NCBI RefSeq assembly: GCF_000377705.1
Contig: NZ_KB898627.1
Span: forward strand, 299,216-363,215
From: Salsuginibacillus kocurii DSM 18087
GTDB taxonomy: Bacteria; Bacillota; Bacilli; Bacillales; Marinococcaceae
Direction of reading: 5' to 3'
Length of the DNA stretch: 64,000 bases
A program made the translations under genes and the position numbers. Below, one piece after another: positions 26,785 through 36,514 of the stretch; positions within the stretch are counted from its first letter, which is position 1, and every line of letters starts with the position of its first letter. The notes below the pieces were generated by a model that searched no databases, was not told where the DNA came from, and saw only the letters and a program-made list of their open reading frames with translations.

Positions 26785-26863
26785 TCTTCATCCACCTTTT
26801 CATAGAGTTCGACTAAATGCCAAACTCATTCTCGTTTCTTGCCTATGTGCAGATTTCCTATTT

Positions 26864-26898
26864 GAAAAAACTAGAAGGGATTGCCTTTCCCCTTCTAG
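26864..26898 (-). terminator. Intrinsic terminator in the guaA leader
   Basis: Minus-strand CTAGAAGGGG and CCCTTCTAG form a stem around a 9-nt loop, followed by TTTTTTC. It lies about 80 nt before the guaA start and downstream of its promoter, so it should act as an attenuator rather than end another gene. Confidence 0.82.
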
Positions 26899-26904
26899 TA
26901 AGTA

Positions 26905-26975
26905 AAACGCAGGAGGGCTGATGTAACCGTCAGCTTGATCCTGATTCAGGCAGATACCAGTACCAGCCCATCCCT
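26905..26975 (-). ncRNA. Structured guaA leader RNA, class not recognised
   Basis: Between promoter and attenuator the minus strand folds into a bulged long stem (CAGGGATGGGCTG with CAGCCCTCCTG). Inside is a CCTGAATCAGG hairpin and a CAAGCTGACGG segment. It is not a purine, PRPP, ZTP, TPP, SAM or FMN aptamer as far as I can judge by eye. It could be an unassigned riboswitch or a protein-controlled attenuator. Confidence 0.45.
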
Positions 26976-27022
26976 GTTCAATATTGACACTATTCACGTA
27001 TCACTTCTAAAATACGACCTAT

Positions 27023-27051
27023 ATTTTATCAACACGGCCATCAAGGGTCAA
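27023..27051 (-). promoter_or_regulatory. Promoter of guaA
   Basis: Minus-strand TTGACC (27046-27051), 17-nt spacer, TAAAAT (27023-27028). The -35 overlaps the yebA stop codon. The predicted 5' leader is about 230 nt. Confidence 0.72.
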
Positions 27052-29207
27052 GATTCAATTCTTGCCACCAGCTGTTCCCAGGCCCGTTTCACTTCGAGAG
27101 GCGGCTGGTTTTCTTCTTTCCTGCCGTAATATTGCCGTTCATAAAAGGAGGTTAAGGTCTCCATCGCTTTTGTTTGATACGTGTGATCGACACGCGCTGC
27201 GTATTCTCTTAACGTCTCTTCACTTCCGCGCGCAAGTCCCGCAAATTTCAAGAACCCAAGCAAGGATTCATATGCAGAAACGAAGCTGTGTTTTTCGTTA
27301 AAGTCTGGATAGCGACGCAGTAAATACGCGCGGATTAAGCGATGGCGGTACTTTGCTGCGAGAAGAGCTAACAAAGCAACTATACCTGCCCCCAAGGCAA
27401 TCATCCACCAGCCATTTGTACCACTGCCTGCAGCAACTTCCTCGTCTTCCTCTTCTTCAGTCTCTTCATGTTCCTCTTCAGAATCGGGCTGTTCTGTTTC
27501 AGTGTTTGCTTCTGCTTCCCACTCTTCACTGCTCTCCCCATGCTCTTCAAAGTAATAATCGAATGTAGACGAAAACCCTTGAGTTGGTTCAAATGGGACC
27601 CATCCTACCTCAGGGAAGTATACTTCCACCCAGGAGTGAGCATTTGCATTCGTTATTTCTCGGGTTGTATACCCTGAGGAAAATTCGATCTCTTCCCCAG
27701 GTGTAAAGCCTTTAACCCAGCGAGCTGGAATATCGAGAGCCCGCATCAGCACAACCATTGACGTGGAAAAGTTATCACAATATCCCCGCTGCGTTTCAAA
27801 GAGAAACTGATCGACATAATCTTCACCGCTCGACGGCACAGCTACATTTTCCGTATCATAAGTGAATTCAGGCCCAGATAAATAATCTTCCACAGCCCGT
27901 GCTTTATCATACCTGTTCCCATATTCGTCGGTCAGCTCATGGGCCAGATCCTCCACCCTCTCAGGCAAAGAATTCGGTAGCTGCAAGTAATCTTCTTGGA
28001 TGTGCGCTTCATCTTGTTCAGTGCCTTCCACGTCACGCATGCGCTCAATTGGAAAACGGGCTGCTTCATAATTGATCGTAAACGAGTCAGAAGCTTCAGG
28101 CTCTGTGTCATACAAACGTTCCAACATTCCCGTATTTGGGTCGAGCGATACATTTTCAAAACGCGGGTTCTCTCCAGGATCTATATAGTCAAGGTCCCCT
28201 GGATAAAAGACGAGCGGATAATCGGCACCTTCGGCCATCTCTACATTTGTATGCACGTCTTCGGTCTCAACATTGTCGGTATATAAATCAAAGTTTCCTT
28301 CCTCAGATTCATAGTCATTTTCCCAGCCGTGGCCGGTGTAAATGTTTTTCGACTCTCCGCGCCAATAAGAGGTTTCCTCCATTTCCGCTTCAAATACTGG
28401 AGAATCATCCATTTCAAATCCACCGCCGAGGCGTTCATCGTTATCTCCGTAACCGATGCGCTGCGGACCGCCGCTGCCATCGCCGTAATCTTCTATCCCG
28501 GCTGCATTTTCGATAAAGGGAACAGGGTCCGGCCACTGCGGCTCTGCTTTTGGCGCAGCCATGCCCGCAAGCCCTGCAGCGAGCACGATAACGACCGTAC
28601 CTGTCACCCAGCGAAACATCAAGCCTCCGCGCTGCCTAACTCCGCCTTCATCTACCATCCGGAAAGCTTGGAGCAAACCGAGCAGCAAAAATCCGAGCAC
28701 GAAAATCCGAATCATTGCCATGTTAGCTTCATATACCGTAAAGGAATCTACTACCGCCACATAGGCAACGGTAAAGATGAAGAAGAAAAAGACCCGTTTA
28801 ACATACACAACCCAAAAGTAAATCAAATAACTCATAATAGCGAGCAGCAGTAAAAATAAGAAACTTCGAAACTTCTCAGATAGAAGCTGCCAATTCCCAT
28901 TTAGTAATAAACTAATATTGCTTTGAATATCGGCGAATAAAGCCGCCCACCAAGCAGGTGTTAAAAACGGTTCGGGCATAAATATATGGTGCAGCCCATA
29001 CAAACTGACCAAACCTAATAAAGGAATGGTCACATAAAACGGCAAGCGCAAAAACATAATTAGAAAATAGATAGCCGTCATCAGCATAAATATAGGGATA
29101 TACCCTGTATCAGAAATAACCGGAAGCGGCACGAGCCATTCCATCAAAAGTAAAAAGCCTAATATATAAATAAGTGCGTGCCGAGGCGTTCGCATCGACT
29201 CTCTCAT
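27048..29207 (-). CDS. yebA: TgpA-type transmembrane transglutaminase-like protein (YebA)
   Basis: A 719-residue membrane protein. About seven transmembrane helices occupy residues 10-210 (DUF3488), followed by an acidic extracellular stretch. A transglutaminase-like core has its cysteine near residue 477 (RGYCDNF) and histidine near 524 (NAHSWVEVYF), with FEPT as the acidic third position. Then come a Glu-rich linker, one transmembrane helix (WWMIALGAGIVALLALLA) and a C-terminal DUF4129. It lies in a yeaC-yeaD-yebA cluster seen in B. subtilis; MoxR ATPase plus DUF58 plus TgpA sets are thought to work in envelope protein assembly. The start at 29207 has GGAG upstream. Confidence 0.9.
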   Translation of the reverse strand: MRESMRTPRHALIYILGFLLLMEWLVPLPVISDTGYIPIFMLMTAIYFLIMFLRLPFYVTIPLLGLVSLYGLHHIFMPEPFLTPAWWAALFADIQSNISLLLNGNWQLLSEKFRSFLFLLLLAIMSYLIYFWVVYVKRVFFFFIFTVAYVAVVDSFTVYEANMAMIRIFVLGFLLLGLLQAFRMVDEGGVRQRGGLMFRWVTGTVVIVLAAGLAGMAAPKAEPQWPDPVPFIENAAGIEDYGDGSGGPQRIGYGDNDERLGGGFEMDDSPVFEAEMEETSYWRGESKNIYTGHGWENDYESEEGNFDLYTDNVETEDVHTNVEMAEGADYPLVFYPGDLDYIDPGENPRFENVSLDPNTGMLERLYDTEPEASDSFTINYEAARFPIERMRDVEGTEQDEAHIQEDYLQLPNSLPERVEDLAHELTDEYGNRYDKARAVEDYLSGPEFTYDTENVAVPSSGEDYVDQFLFETQRGYCDNFSTSMVVLMRALDIPARWVKGFTPGEEIEFSSGYTTREITNANAHSWVEVYFPEVGWVPFEPTQGFSSTFDYYFEEHGESSEEWEAEANTETEQPDSEEEHEETEEEEDEEVAAGSGTNGWWMIALGAGIVALLALLAAKYRHRLIRAYLLRRYPDFNEKHSFVSAYESLLGFLKFAGLARGSEETLREYAARVDHTYQTKAMETLTSFYERQYYGRKEENQPPLEVKRAWEQLVARIES

Positions 29208-29226
29208 GATCTACACGCTCCTTGAG

Positions 29227-30437
29227 CTATAATACCGTAGTCCCTTCTTTTTCAAACGCCTGGTTTCTCATGACAAGGTAGACACTTCCACCAGCCTGCT
29301 TCCAGGTTGACAGCCATTCTCTTTCCAAGTCTGTCAACTGAGCACGCGGGCTGAAATAAACAAACATAACCCGCCGCCCCTTCGTTACATACAAACGCAA
29401 CTCCTCAAGAATCTCTTTTTCAAGTACAGGAGATACATAGATCATTTCAGACCCTTGGCCAGTGACAAAGTGAACGTCCTGAACTTTTGCTCGTACATGA
29501 CTTTGCTCCTGTCGGGCCAAGCTTCGCAGAATGCGATGCACATGCGACTTCCCACGCCCTCGTTCAACTCTTTTTTTGTCGAAGCAAGCGCAGCATATTC
29601 CAGCAAAACTTCCTGCTGGTAACAATAATGGGCAAAGGACGCTGTAAAATCTACCGCTTCTTCAAGCCGTTCGTGAGAAAACTCTGTTACCTGCGGGTTC
29701 AAGAGCAATGTGTACCCTTTCCCTTCTTGAGCTTCGAATTCTTTTGTGACCAATTTGCCGGCACGGGCCGTCACTTTCCAATCAATGCTCGTTAACCGGT
29801 CCCCAGGCGTATAATCCCGGACCGCTGCCACTGAAGCGGATTGATCATACGATCGTTGTTCCGGATTGGAACGCTCAGATTGTTCTTTCACATAGAATGC
29901 CCAGTTGGAGAGCTTCTTCAAGCGCGGGTAGACAAGGACCTCAGCAGGCTCACGCCATACTTTTCCTTTTTTCCAAAGGCCAAACATGTCTCCTGTAGAC
30001 AGATGAATATCATTAAATTGCGCTTCCCCTCGTGCTGAGCCTTTTACCCGGTAACTGAGAGTAGCTTCTCTTTTCCAGGATAAAAAGAAAACGGAACGCG
30101 ACTCGCCTTCTTGAATGGATAAAAGCCTCGGGTAGCGGTCATCTACATAAAGGTAGGGAAGCGGAAGAGGCCAGCGTTTGCGAATCGTAACTGTGACTTC
30201 GGCTTCGTCTCCCCGCATCAGCCAATCCGGTTCCACCGTTCGCGTCACTTCAAGCTGATGAAGCGGGTAAAGAATATAAAGCACACTAACGCCTATCAAA
30301 GCGGTCATTCCATAAAAGAGGAACCAACTGACAAATCCGCCTTGAAACATCGCATAGGCAAATAAACTGGCAAGCAGCCCAATAAATAAGACCACACGAA
30401 TGCCTATTTTCATCCATTCCCAAGCTGAGCGAATCAT
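29227..30437 (-). pseudogene. yeaD: DUF58 protein YeaD, split by a frameshift at an A7 run
   Basis: The first frame (30437 to about 29575) encodes two N-terminal membrane helices and the DUF58 core with GDRLTSIDWKVTARAGKLVTKEFE. It then runs out of family-like sequence after STKK. The second frame continues RVERGRGKSHVHRILRSLA and an intact C terminus to 29227. The join is at ACA-AAA-AAA-G: a -1 shift there restores one product of about 403 residues. The start I use is ATG 30437, overlapping the yeaC stop (ATGA). Either one A has been lost (pseudogene or sequencing error), or slippage makes the full protein. It partners the yeaC MoxR ATPase. Confidence 0.8.
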
Positions 30438-31396
30438 GACCACTTCTTCGCTTCCTTACGCGTAGCAGGCACTTGAATGCGGCCCATCACATCACGTATT
30501 ACATCTGCTCCTTGCCGTTCTGCCATATGCAAATCAGAACGTAAAATTACGCGGTGGCCGAGGGCATAAGGAGCCAACTGTTTCACATCGTCTGGCAGCA
30601 CATAATCCCGCCCCTGGATAAAGGCATACGCCTGGCTTACTTTCATTAAAGCGATCGTGCCGCGAGGGCTGGCACCGAGTTCAATTTCTGAGTCATTGCG
30701 CGTAGACTGCACTAAGTCGATCATGTATTGTTTCACCGCTTCATCCACATACACACGCGCGACTTCTTCTTTCATCGCTACGATCTCTTCCAACGAAATC
30801 ACTGATTCGAGTCGGTCAATCGGATGACCAGTTTCCAAGCGAGACAGCATTTCAAATTCTTCCTCATGGCTCGGGTAACCGACATCAATTTTTAGCAAGA
30901 ACCGGTCAAGCTGCGCCTCTGGCAATGGATAAGTGCCGCCGTATTCGATTGGATTCTGCGTGGCCATTACAAAAAAAGGATTCTTTAAATCGCGTGTTTT
31001 CCCGTCTACCGTGACACTGCCTTCCTCTAATGCTTCCAACAGCGCGGATTGGGTTTTCGGTGAAGTCCGATTAATTTCATCGGCCAGCAAAACGTGCGAC
31101 ATAACCGGGCCCGGACGGTATTCAAACTGAAGAGATTGTTGGTTAAACACAGATACCCCTGTTACATCGGACGGTAACAGATCGGGCGTAAACTGAATTC
31201 GTTTAAAATCGGCTCCAACCGATTGAGCAATTGCCCGCACCATCATTGTTTTCCCAACACCGGGAACGTCTTCCAAGAGCACATGGCCGCCTGCGAGCAG
31301 TGCGGTTAAACTCAACTCAATCTCTTGGCTTTTTCCGACAACGACCCGTTCCACATTTTCCTTAATATTTTGAAGTGAAGTCATATATGGCGTCAA
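30434..31396 (-). CDS. yeaC: MoxR family AAA+ ATPase (YeaC)
   Basis: A 320-residue AAA+ ATPase of the MoxR class. Walker A is EDVPGVGKTMM near residue 41, Walker B VLLADEINRTSPKTQSALLEA near 104, and sensor 1 VMATQNPIEYGGTYPLPEAQLDRF near 145 is the MoxR hallmark; AFIQGRDYVLPDDVKQLA is sensor 2/lid. MoxR proteins act as chaperones with DUF58 and VWA partners. Coupled to yeaD by an ATGA overlap. It is probably the first gene of the yeaC-yeaD-yebA unit. Confidence 0.94.
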   Translation of the reverse strand: MTPYMTSLQNIKENVERVVVGKSQEIELSLTALLAGGHVLLEDVPGVGKTMMVRAIAQSVGADFKRIQFTPDLLPSDVTGVSVFNQQSLQFEYRPGPVMSHVLLADEINRTSPKTQSALLEALEEGSVTVDGKTRDLKNPFFVMATQNPIEYGGTYPLPEAQLDRFLLKIDVGYPSHEEEFEMLSRLETGHPIDRLESVISLEEIVAMKEEVARVYVDEAVKQYMIDLVQSTRNDSEIELGASPRGTIALMKVSQAYAFIQGRDYVLPDDVKQLAPYALGHRVILRSDLHMAERQGADVIRDVMGRIQVPATRKEAKKWS

Positions 31397-32396
31397 AGGT
31401 CATACCTCCATCATTGATTAACAAATGAATTCTACCTTCTTCATAATAACATTCTTTCTTGCTTTCCTGTTTCTTAAAACCTATTTACAAAAATTGGTTT
31501 AATATTCATAGTACCATAGATTCCGCCTACCAAAAGAGAAGGATACTCTTCTCCTACTGCGTAGTAAGCAGCTGCTATAGTAGCTTCTAGCTTTATTATG
31601 ATTTGTCAGTGTACCTTCTCATACGTGTAACGTTCTCCTCTTCTATTGTTACCCTCTTTCTGAAATTACACACCTTACCTTTGAAACAACGTTTTCCCCC
31701 TATAGAAAACGTCACAAAGCCAAGCCTATGGGGCAGGATCCCTAGTTGCACCTAAACCATTTCCCTCAAAACAACTACCACAGTTGCTCCTCAGGCTGGG
31801 AGCAGTTCGTTAGATACATAAACAATAAATACAAGAAAGAGCGTTCACCATAAAAACCCCCTCCTTAATAGACCCCTGATCCCGTTATACGCTTATAACA
31901 CGTAGTTGCTCTACTCGTTACTCTTACTAAAAAAGATTCTTATGGCAGGGGGGGTTAGGGTCTTACAATTTGGAATACATGAATGGTGACTTGGCCTTGG
32001 ACCGCAGAGTCATAAGATACGGGGTCGTGCCAACTGGCAGGTTGGGTGGGGGGAGCGAAGAACGATTATTTTTATGTATCCAGTCCATACGTGCTAGTTG
32101 CTCCACCACCTATCCTCATTACAGCGCGATACTATTCAAGCGCTCTCTTCTTCTTTGACAAAGACCGCTTATATGCTTGGAAAGACCGCTACTCCTGCGG
32201 AAACAACGATCCTGACGAGAGCTCGCAAGGTGCTAGCTAAAGGGGCTCTAGATGCACCCGCGGAAAGGGAGGTTATGGACGAACGATCAACACGCTTCGT
32301 TACCAGAGCCTTGTCAAACAAAAATATTTGTAGGTATAAATTTCATGCAACACCTCAAAATAACAAACAGTAAATATACGGAAGGAGGGATGGGTG
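31397..32396. other. 1-kb divergent intergenic region with degraded repeats
   Basis: No gene supported. 31711-31770 matches the repeat at 8170-8225 (AGCCAAGCCTAYGG, CCTTAGTTGCAC-like). 32170-32290 is a diverged copy of the GC-rich palindromic element at 2330-2515. The ger operon promoter must lie near its right end; I could not define it. Confidence 0.5.
32170..32290 (+). repeat. Diverged copy of the GC-rich palindromic repeat
   Basis: CTACTCCTGCGGAAAC at the left and CACCCGCGGAAAGGGAGGTTATGGA at the right correspond, reversed, to the element in the purE leader. The centre has drifted. Confidence 0.5.
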
Positions 32397-33983
32397 ATGC
32401 TGCGCCATATTAAAAAATTACGCTTGAAGAGCAGAATGGCGAAGAATAAGCAGCAGCACCTTCCTCGCCTCACGGATGAAGAAAGCGCACAAACGCCATT
32501 ATCTTCCAGTTTGCTACATAACGAAGAAGCTTTGCGCACGATTTACGCAAATTGCTGGGACGTGGTTTTTCGGTCATTTTGGATCGCTCAAAAAGAGAGA
32601 GCTCTGTTGATTTATATAGAAGGCCTTTCTCATGCAGAGGAAATAAACCAAAATGTTCTCGCCCCTTTAATGGAAGCCACCGACCTGCAAATTACTACGA
32701 TCGATGATCTTACCGATAAAACGATATCAGTTGCCGGTACCAGTAAAGTGCACACCTATACCGATATTGTTGAACATATATCACTAGGTGAGCCCGTTCT
32801 GATGATGAATGGGCATAAGGCGGGGCTTGCTCTAGGATTGGAAAACTGGGAAAAACGCTCCATTGAAGAACCGGAAGCTGAACATGTCGTCCGCGGGCCG
32901 CGGGACGGGTTCGTGGAAGCGTTGCAGGTGAACACCGCCAGCTTGCGGCACCGCCTTAAAAGCCCACGCTTAAAAATGGAAGCATTAAAGGTCGGAGACT
33001 ATACAAAAACGGACGTAGTTCTTACTTTTATTGAAGAAATAGCAGACAAGAACCTTCTAGAAGAAGCAAGAAATCGTATAAAGCGTATTAAAATCGATAG
33101 CATTTTGGAAAGCGGGGATATTGAAGAACTTATTGAAGATCACCCGTTTTCTCCGTTTCCACAGGTTCTCGATACAGAGCGGACTGATGTTGCGACTTCC
33201 TACCTACTCGAAGGCCATGTTGTCATTATCGTTGACGGCAGTCCATCTGTATTGATTGCCCCAACCACGTTTTACTCAATGATGCAGTCGGCTGAAGATT
33301 ATTATCAGCGCTTCCTGATCGGCACCGCGGTACGTTGGCTGCGCTATATCTTTTTGTTTATTGCATTGCTGCTGCCCTCACTCTACGTAGCAATCCTTAC
33401 GTATCATCATGAAATGGTTCCTACCCAATTGATGATTAGCATTGCGGCTGCTAGAGAACCGATTCCTTTTCCAGCGTTAGTGGAAGCCTTTGTGATGGAA
33501 ATCATTTTTGAAGTATTGCGAGAAGCGGGTCTCAGGCTGCCAAAACAAATTGGTCCTGCCGTCAGTATCGTGGGAGGTTTAATCATTGGTGAAGCTGCTG
33601 TTCAGGCTGGGATTGTTTCTGCCCCAATGGTAATTGTTGTTGCTTTAACCGGGATTTCTTCATTTGCCATCCCCCGGTACAGTGCAGGCATTGCCATTCG
33701 CATGCTTCGTTTTCCCTTATTGATATTGGCTGGGGGGCTAGGATTGCTTGGCGTCATACTCGGCATCATAGCTATTATTGTTCACTTATGTGCGCTGCGT
33801 TCCTTTGGGGTTCCTTATTTAACCCCAATTGCCCCAATGGAGTTCCGGGATATAAAAGATGTGCTTATTCGCGCGCCAAAGTGGAAGCTGACCACCCGCC
33901 CGCGCTTATCTGGAAAAGCGAACACGTACCGCGCATCTCCCCATCAACAACCAGGACCTCATCGAGGGAGGGATTCTTCATGA
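32397..33983 (+). CDS. GerA family spore germination receptor, A subunit
   Basis: The A subunit of a nutrient germinant receptor in the spore inner membrane. The 528 residues comprise an acidic hydrophilic N-terminal domain (to about residue 290, with the conserved VLTFIEEIADKNLLEEARNRI segment) and a C-terminal part with about five membrane helices, including PFPALVEAFVMEIIFEVLREAGLRLP. I start at ATG 32397, with GGAGGGATGGGTG upstream. It overlaps the B gene by ATGA. The nutrient sensed is unknown. Sigma-G control is inferred from the family. Confidence 0.93.
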   Translation: MLRHIKKLRLKSRMAKNKQQHLPRLTDEESAQTPLSSSLLHNEEALRTIYANCWDVVFRSFWIAQKERALLIYIEGLSHAEEINQNVLAPLMEATDLQITTIDDLTDKTISVAGTSKVHTYTDIVEHISLGEPVLMMNGHKAGLALGLENWEKRSIEEPEAEHVVRGPRDGFVEALQVNTASLRHRLKSPRLKMEALKVGDYTKTDVVLTFIEEIADKNLLEEARNRIKRIKIDSILESGDIEELIEDHPFSPFPQVLDTERTDVATSYLLEGHVVIIVDGSPSVLIAPTTFYSMMQSAEDYYQRFLIGTAVRWLRYIFLFIALLLPSLYVAILTYHHEMVPTQLMISIAAAREPIPFPALVEAFVMEIIFEVLREAGLRLPKQIGPAVSIVGGLIIGEAAVQAGIVSAPMVIVVALTGISSFAIPRYSAGIAIRMLRFPLLILAGGLGLLGVILGIIAIIVHLCALRSFGVPYLTPIAPMEFRDIKDVLIRAPKWKLTTRPRLSGKANTYRASPHQQPGPHRGRDSS

Positions 33984-35080
33984 TTGAACAAGGTAAAATC
34001 TCTTCATTACAAATGGCCATCTTCATGTATCCTGCCATCATTGCCACAGGCGTTCTTTTGATTCCAAGCATCACCGCAGTACATGCCGGCCGTGACATGT
34101 GGATCTCTCCCATATGGGGGTCATTTATTGGCTTCGCAACGGTGTACATTGCTTATAAATTGCACACCCAATATCCGGGAAAAACCGTTATACAATACAG
34201 CGAAGATATACTTGGCAAGTTGTTAGGGAAAATGTTGGGGCTTATTTATTTGTTGTTCTATTTACACATTACTGGAATTGTCCTGCGCGAATACAGTGAA
34301 TTTATCCTCGGCATCTTTTTCTTGCACACCCCGATCATTGTAATACTTGGCAGCATGATATTAGTGGGTGCGTTTGCGGTGCGGGGAGGGGTAGAAGTGA
34401 TAGCAAGAGCCAGCCAAATCTGTACGCCGATCGTTGTGATTTTGTTACTATCTGTTTTTATTTTCCTATCTCAAGATTTAGAGCCAAGATATATTCTTCC
34501 GATATTTGAAGAAGGGATTACTCCCTCTCTAAAAGGGGCGCTAACCCACCAAGCTTGGTTTAGTGAATTCTTTCTCATTTCCTTTTTTCTTCCTTTTTTA
34601 GCGGACGGAGAAAAAAGTCTGAAATGGAGTTTCATTTCTGTTGTTTTCGTTATGTTGACTTTTATAACAGCAAACCTCTCGGCGTTATTTTTATTTGGCG
34701 ATCTTACTGCAAAATTTCTGTACCCATTAATGTCTGCAGCTCGTTATATAAGCATTGCTGATTTTATCGAACAACTTGAATCGCTCGTTATGGCCATCTG
34801 GGTTGCCGGAGCTTTTGTTAAACTATCTGTCTTTTATTACGCCCTTTCTTTGGGGACGGCCCAATGGCTGAACCTTTCCGAATACAAATCAACCGTGTTC
34901 CCTCTTGGGATATTGCTTGTGGTAGTTGCAATCTGGTCCGGTGACAACTTAACAGAAGTAAAAGAGACGGTAGGCACGCTCGGGCCTTTTTATTTAACCT
35001 CCCTACAAACTGTTCTACCACTAATTCTGTTACTCTTCGTGCTGGTCAAAAAGAAAGTGCAAAAGGGGGCAAAAGGATGA
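33980..35080 (+). CDS. GerAB/YndE family germination receptor, B subunit
   Basis: A 366-residue integral membrane protein of the APC-like GerAB family with ten predicted helices. It starts at ATG 33980 (GGGAGGG upstream) overlapping the A-subunit stop. The N-terminal ISSLQMAIFMYPAIIATGVLLIP is characteristic; B subunits bind the germinant. Overlaps the C-subunit gene by 4 nt (ATGA), so the subunits are translationally coupled. Confidence 0.93.
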   Translation: MIEQGKISSLQMAIFMYPAIIATGVLLIPSITAVHAGRDMWISPIWGSFIGFATVYIAYKLHTQYPGKTVIQYSEDILGKLLGKMLGLIYLLFYLHITGIVLREYSEFILGIFFLHTPIIVILGSMILVGAFAVRGGVEVIARASQICTPIVVILLLSVFIFLSQDLEPRYILPIFEEGITPSLKGALTHQAWFSEFFLISFFLPFLADGEKSLKWSFISVVFVMLTFITANLSALFLFGDLTAKFLYPLMSAARYISIADFIEQLESLVMAIWVAGAFVKLSVFYYALSLGTAQWLNLSEYKSTVFPLGILLVVVAIWSGDNLTEVKETVGTLGPFYLTSLQTVLPLILLLFVLVKKKVQKGAKG

Positions 35081-36273
35081 GTTCTTCACGTGAACCAACC
35101 AGCAGGCTTAAGCCACTCTTCCTTTTACTTATGTGCTGTTCTCTTTTGTTGCTTAGTGCTTGCTGGGACCGCGTTGAAGTAAATGACATCGTGTTTGTCC
35201 TAGGAGCAGGGCTTCACGAGACCGAAGATGGAATGATCGAACTTTCGATTGAAATGGTGCTTCCCCAGCAAGAAGTAGGAGCGGATGCAGAAGCAGACAG
35301 CGAGCTTTCAACTTATGTAGAAGCAGCCGAGGGAAGAACAATTATGGACGCTATAGCAAATTTACAGCAAAAAGTACCCCGAGAGCTTTTTTGGGGACAG
35401 ATGTCAACCACTATTATCAGCGAAAGCTTGGCTGAATCAGGAATGCAGCGAGCGATGGACTTTCTCGCCCGTCATCCAGGAGCTCGCCTTCGAAAACACA
35501 TTTTTATTACCCAGGAAGATCCCGTGGAGATATTTTCTACAGCGCCCCATCTTGAACAAAGCGCATCTGACACGATGAAGGAACTGGCTAGAATGCAACT
35601 TGGCATAGAAGTCGATATCTTAGAGCTATTAAAAGCAATGGATGAAGAATCTATAGATATTGCAGTGCCTCTCATAGAAACCACCCCTATTGGCCAGGGG
35701 AAAAATGAAAAACAAGATTTACAAATAAATGGTGCCGCTATCATTAAACAAGGACACATGACAAATACAATTAATATGAAAGCCACCAGAGGGGTGCTCT
35801 GGTTAAAAGATGAAGTCGAAGAAACCATTGTAACCATCTCCCCTGAAGATGTAGAGGGTAGATTAACTATGAAAATGGCTCAGTCCAGCACTTCATTTAC
35901 CCCTGAAATTCATAACGGCAAATGGCGTTTACATATTTACGCCAAAAGTGAAGACGATATTTTTGAAAATGCTAGTCACCTGGACCCGGGTGACCCGGAC
36001 ACTATCGCAATGTTGGAGCAGGAATTAGCCGCTGAGATAAAAGAACGAATGGAACTGGCTCTCCAAATCATTCAAAAAGATATCCAGGCAGATGTTTTTC
36101 ATTTTGGGGAGATATTTCGCAGACATTACCCCGATCAGTGGAAAGAAGCCAAACTTCATTGGGATGAAATCTATCCAGAGATTGAAGTGAACATTGAAGT
36201 AGAAACAACTGTTAACCGACCAGGTATGACCGTTGAACCAATAGGAATCCCAAAGGGCGAGGTGGAGGAATAA
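35077..36273 (+). CDS. Ger(x)C family germination receptor lipoprotein, C subunit
   Basis: A 398-residue lipoprotein with a hydrophobic signal ending in LLLLSACWDRVEVNDI; the cysteine is lipidated, and CWDRVEVND is the GerAC signature. The body has the three-domain GerAC fold with a LRKHIFITQEDP segment near 130. It completes an A-B-C receptor and overlaps the downstream small membrane gene by 1 nt (TAATG). Confidence 0.93.
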   Translation: MSSSREPTSRLKPLFLLLMCCSLLLLSACWDRVEVNDIVFVLGAGLHETEDGMIELSIEMVLPQQEVGADAEADSELSTYVEAAEGRTIMDAIANLQQKVPRELFWGQMSTTIISESLAESGMQRAMDFLARHPGARLRKHIFITQEDPVEIFSTAPHLEQSASDTMKELARMQLGIEVDILELLKAMDEESIDIAVPLIETTPIGQGKNEKQDLQINGAAIIKQGHMTNTINMKATRGVLWLKDEVEETIVTISPEDVEGRLTMKMAQSSTSFTPEIHNGKWRLHIYAKSEDDIFENASHLDPGDPDTIAMLEQELAAEIKERMELALQIIQKDIQADVFHFGEIFRRHYPDQWKEAKLHWDEIYPEIEVNIEVETTVNRPGMTVEPIGIPKGEVEE

Positions 36274-36500
36274 TGAATTGGGTACAAGCAGCAGGCATTA
36301 CCTTGATTGTGGTTTTGGTGGTCTTATATGAACGGACACAATTACTTCCTGACCAAAAAAAAGAAAAAATAACGTTAGGAGTGCTCAGCTTTTTAGGATG
36401 GTCGCTCGCTGTTTTATTGGTGTTTTTCCCACAAGTACCCGGTCCGAATGAAGTAGTGGAAATGATATTTAAACCGTTAACTCAGCTGTTAGAGGAATGA
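36273..36500 (+). CDS. Small two-helix membrane protein, candidate Ger receptor D subunit
   Basis: 75 residues with two transmembrane helices (about residues 5-22 and 36-54) joined by a basic KKEKIT loop. It is translationally coupled to the C-subunit gene by TAATG. Several GerA-type operons carry such a short D gene that modulates germination; I infer that role by position, size and topology only. Confidence 0.7.
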   Translation: MNWVQAAGITLIVVLVVLYERTQLLPDQKKEKITLGVLSFLGWSLAVLLVFFPQVPGPNEVVEMIFKPLTQLLEE

Positions 36501-36514
36501 GGGTGGACTTTGAT

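Noticed and set aside
26905..26975. Third purine riboswitch (guaA leader)
   Set aside because: No GUUUCUACC or CCGUAAAU junction motifs.
31970..32373. Short + strand frames between yeaC and the ger operon
   Set aside because: They cover a degraded repeat, have no ribosome site, and no family-like sequence.
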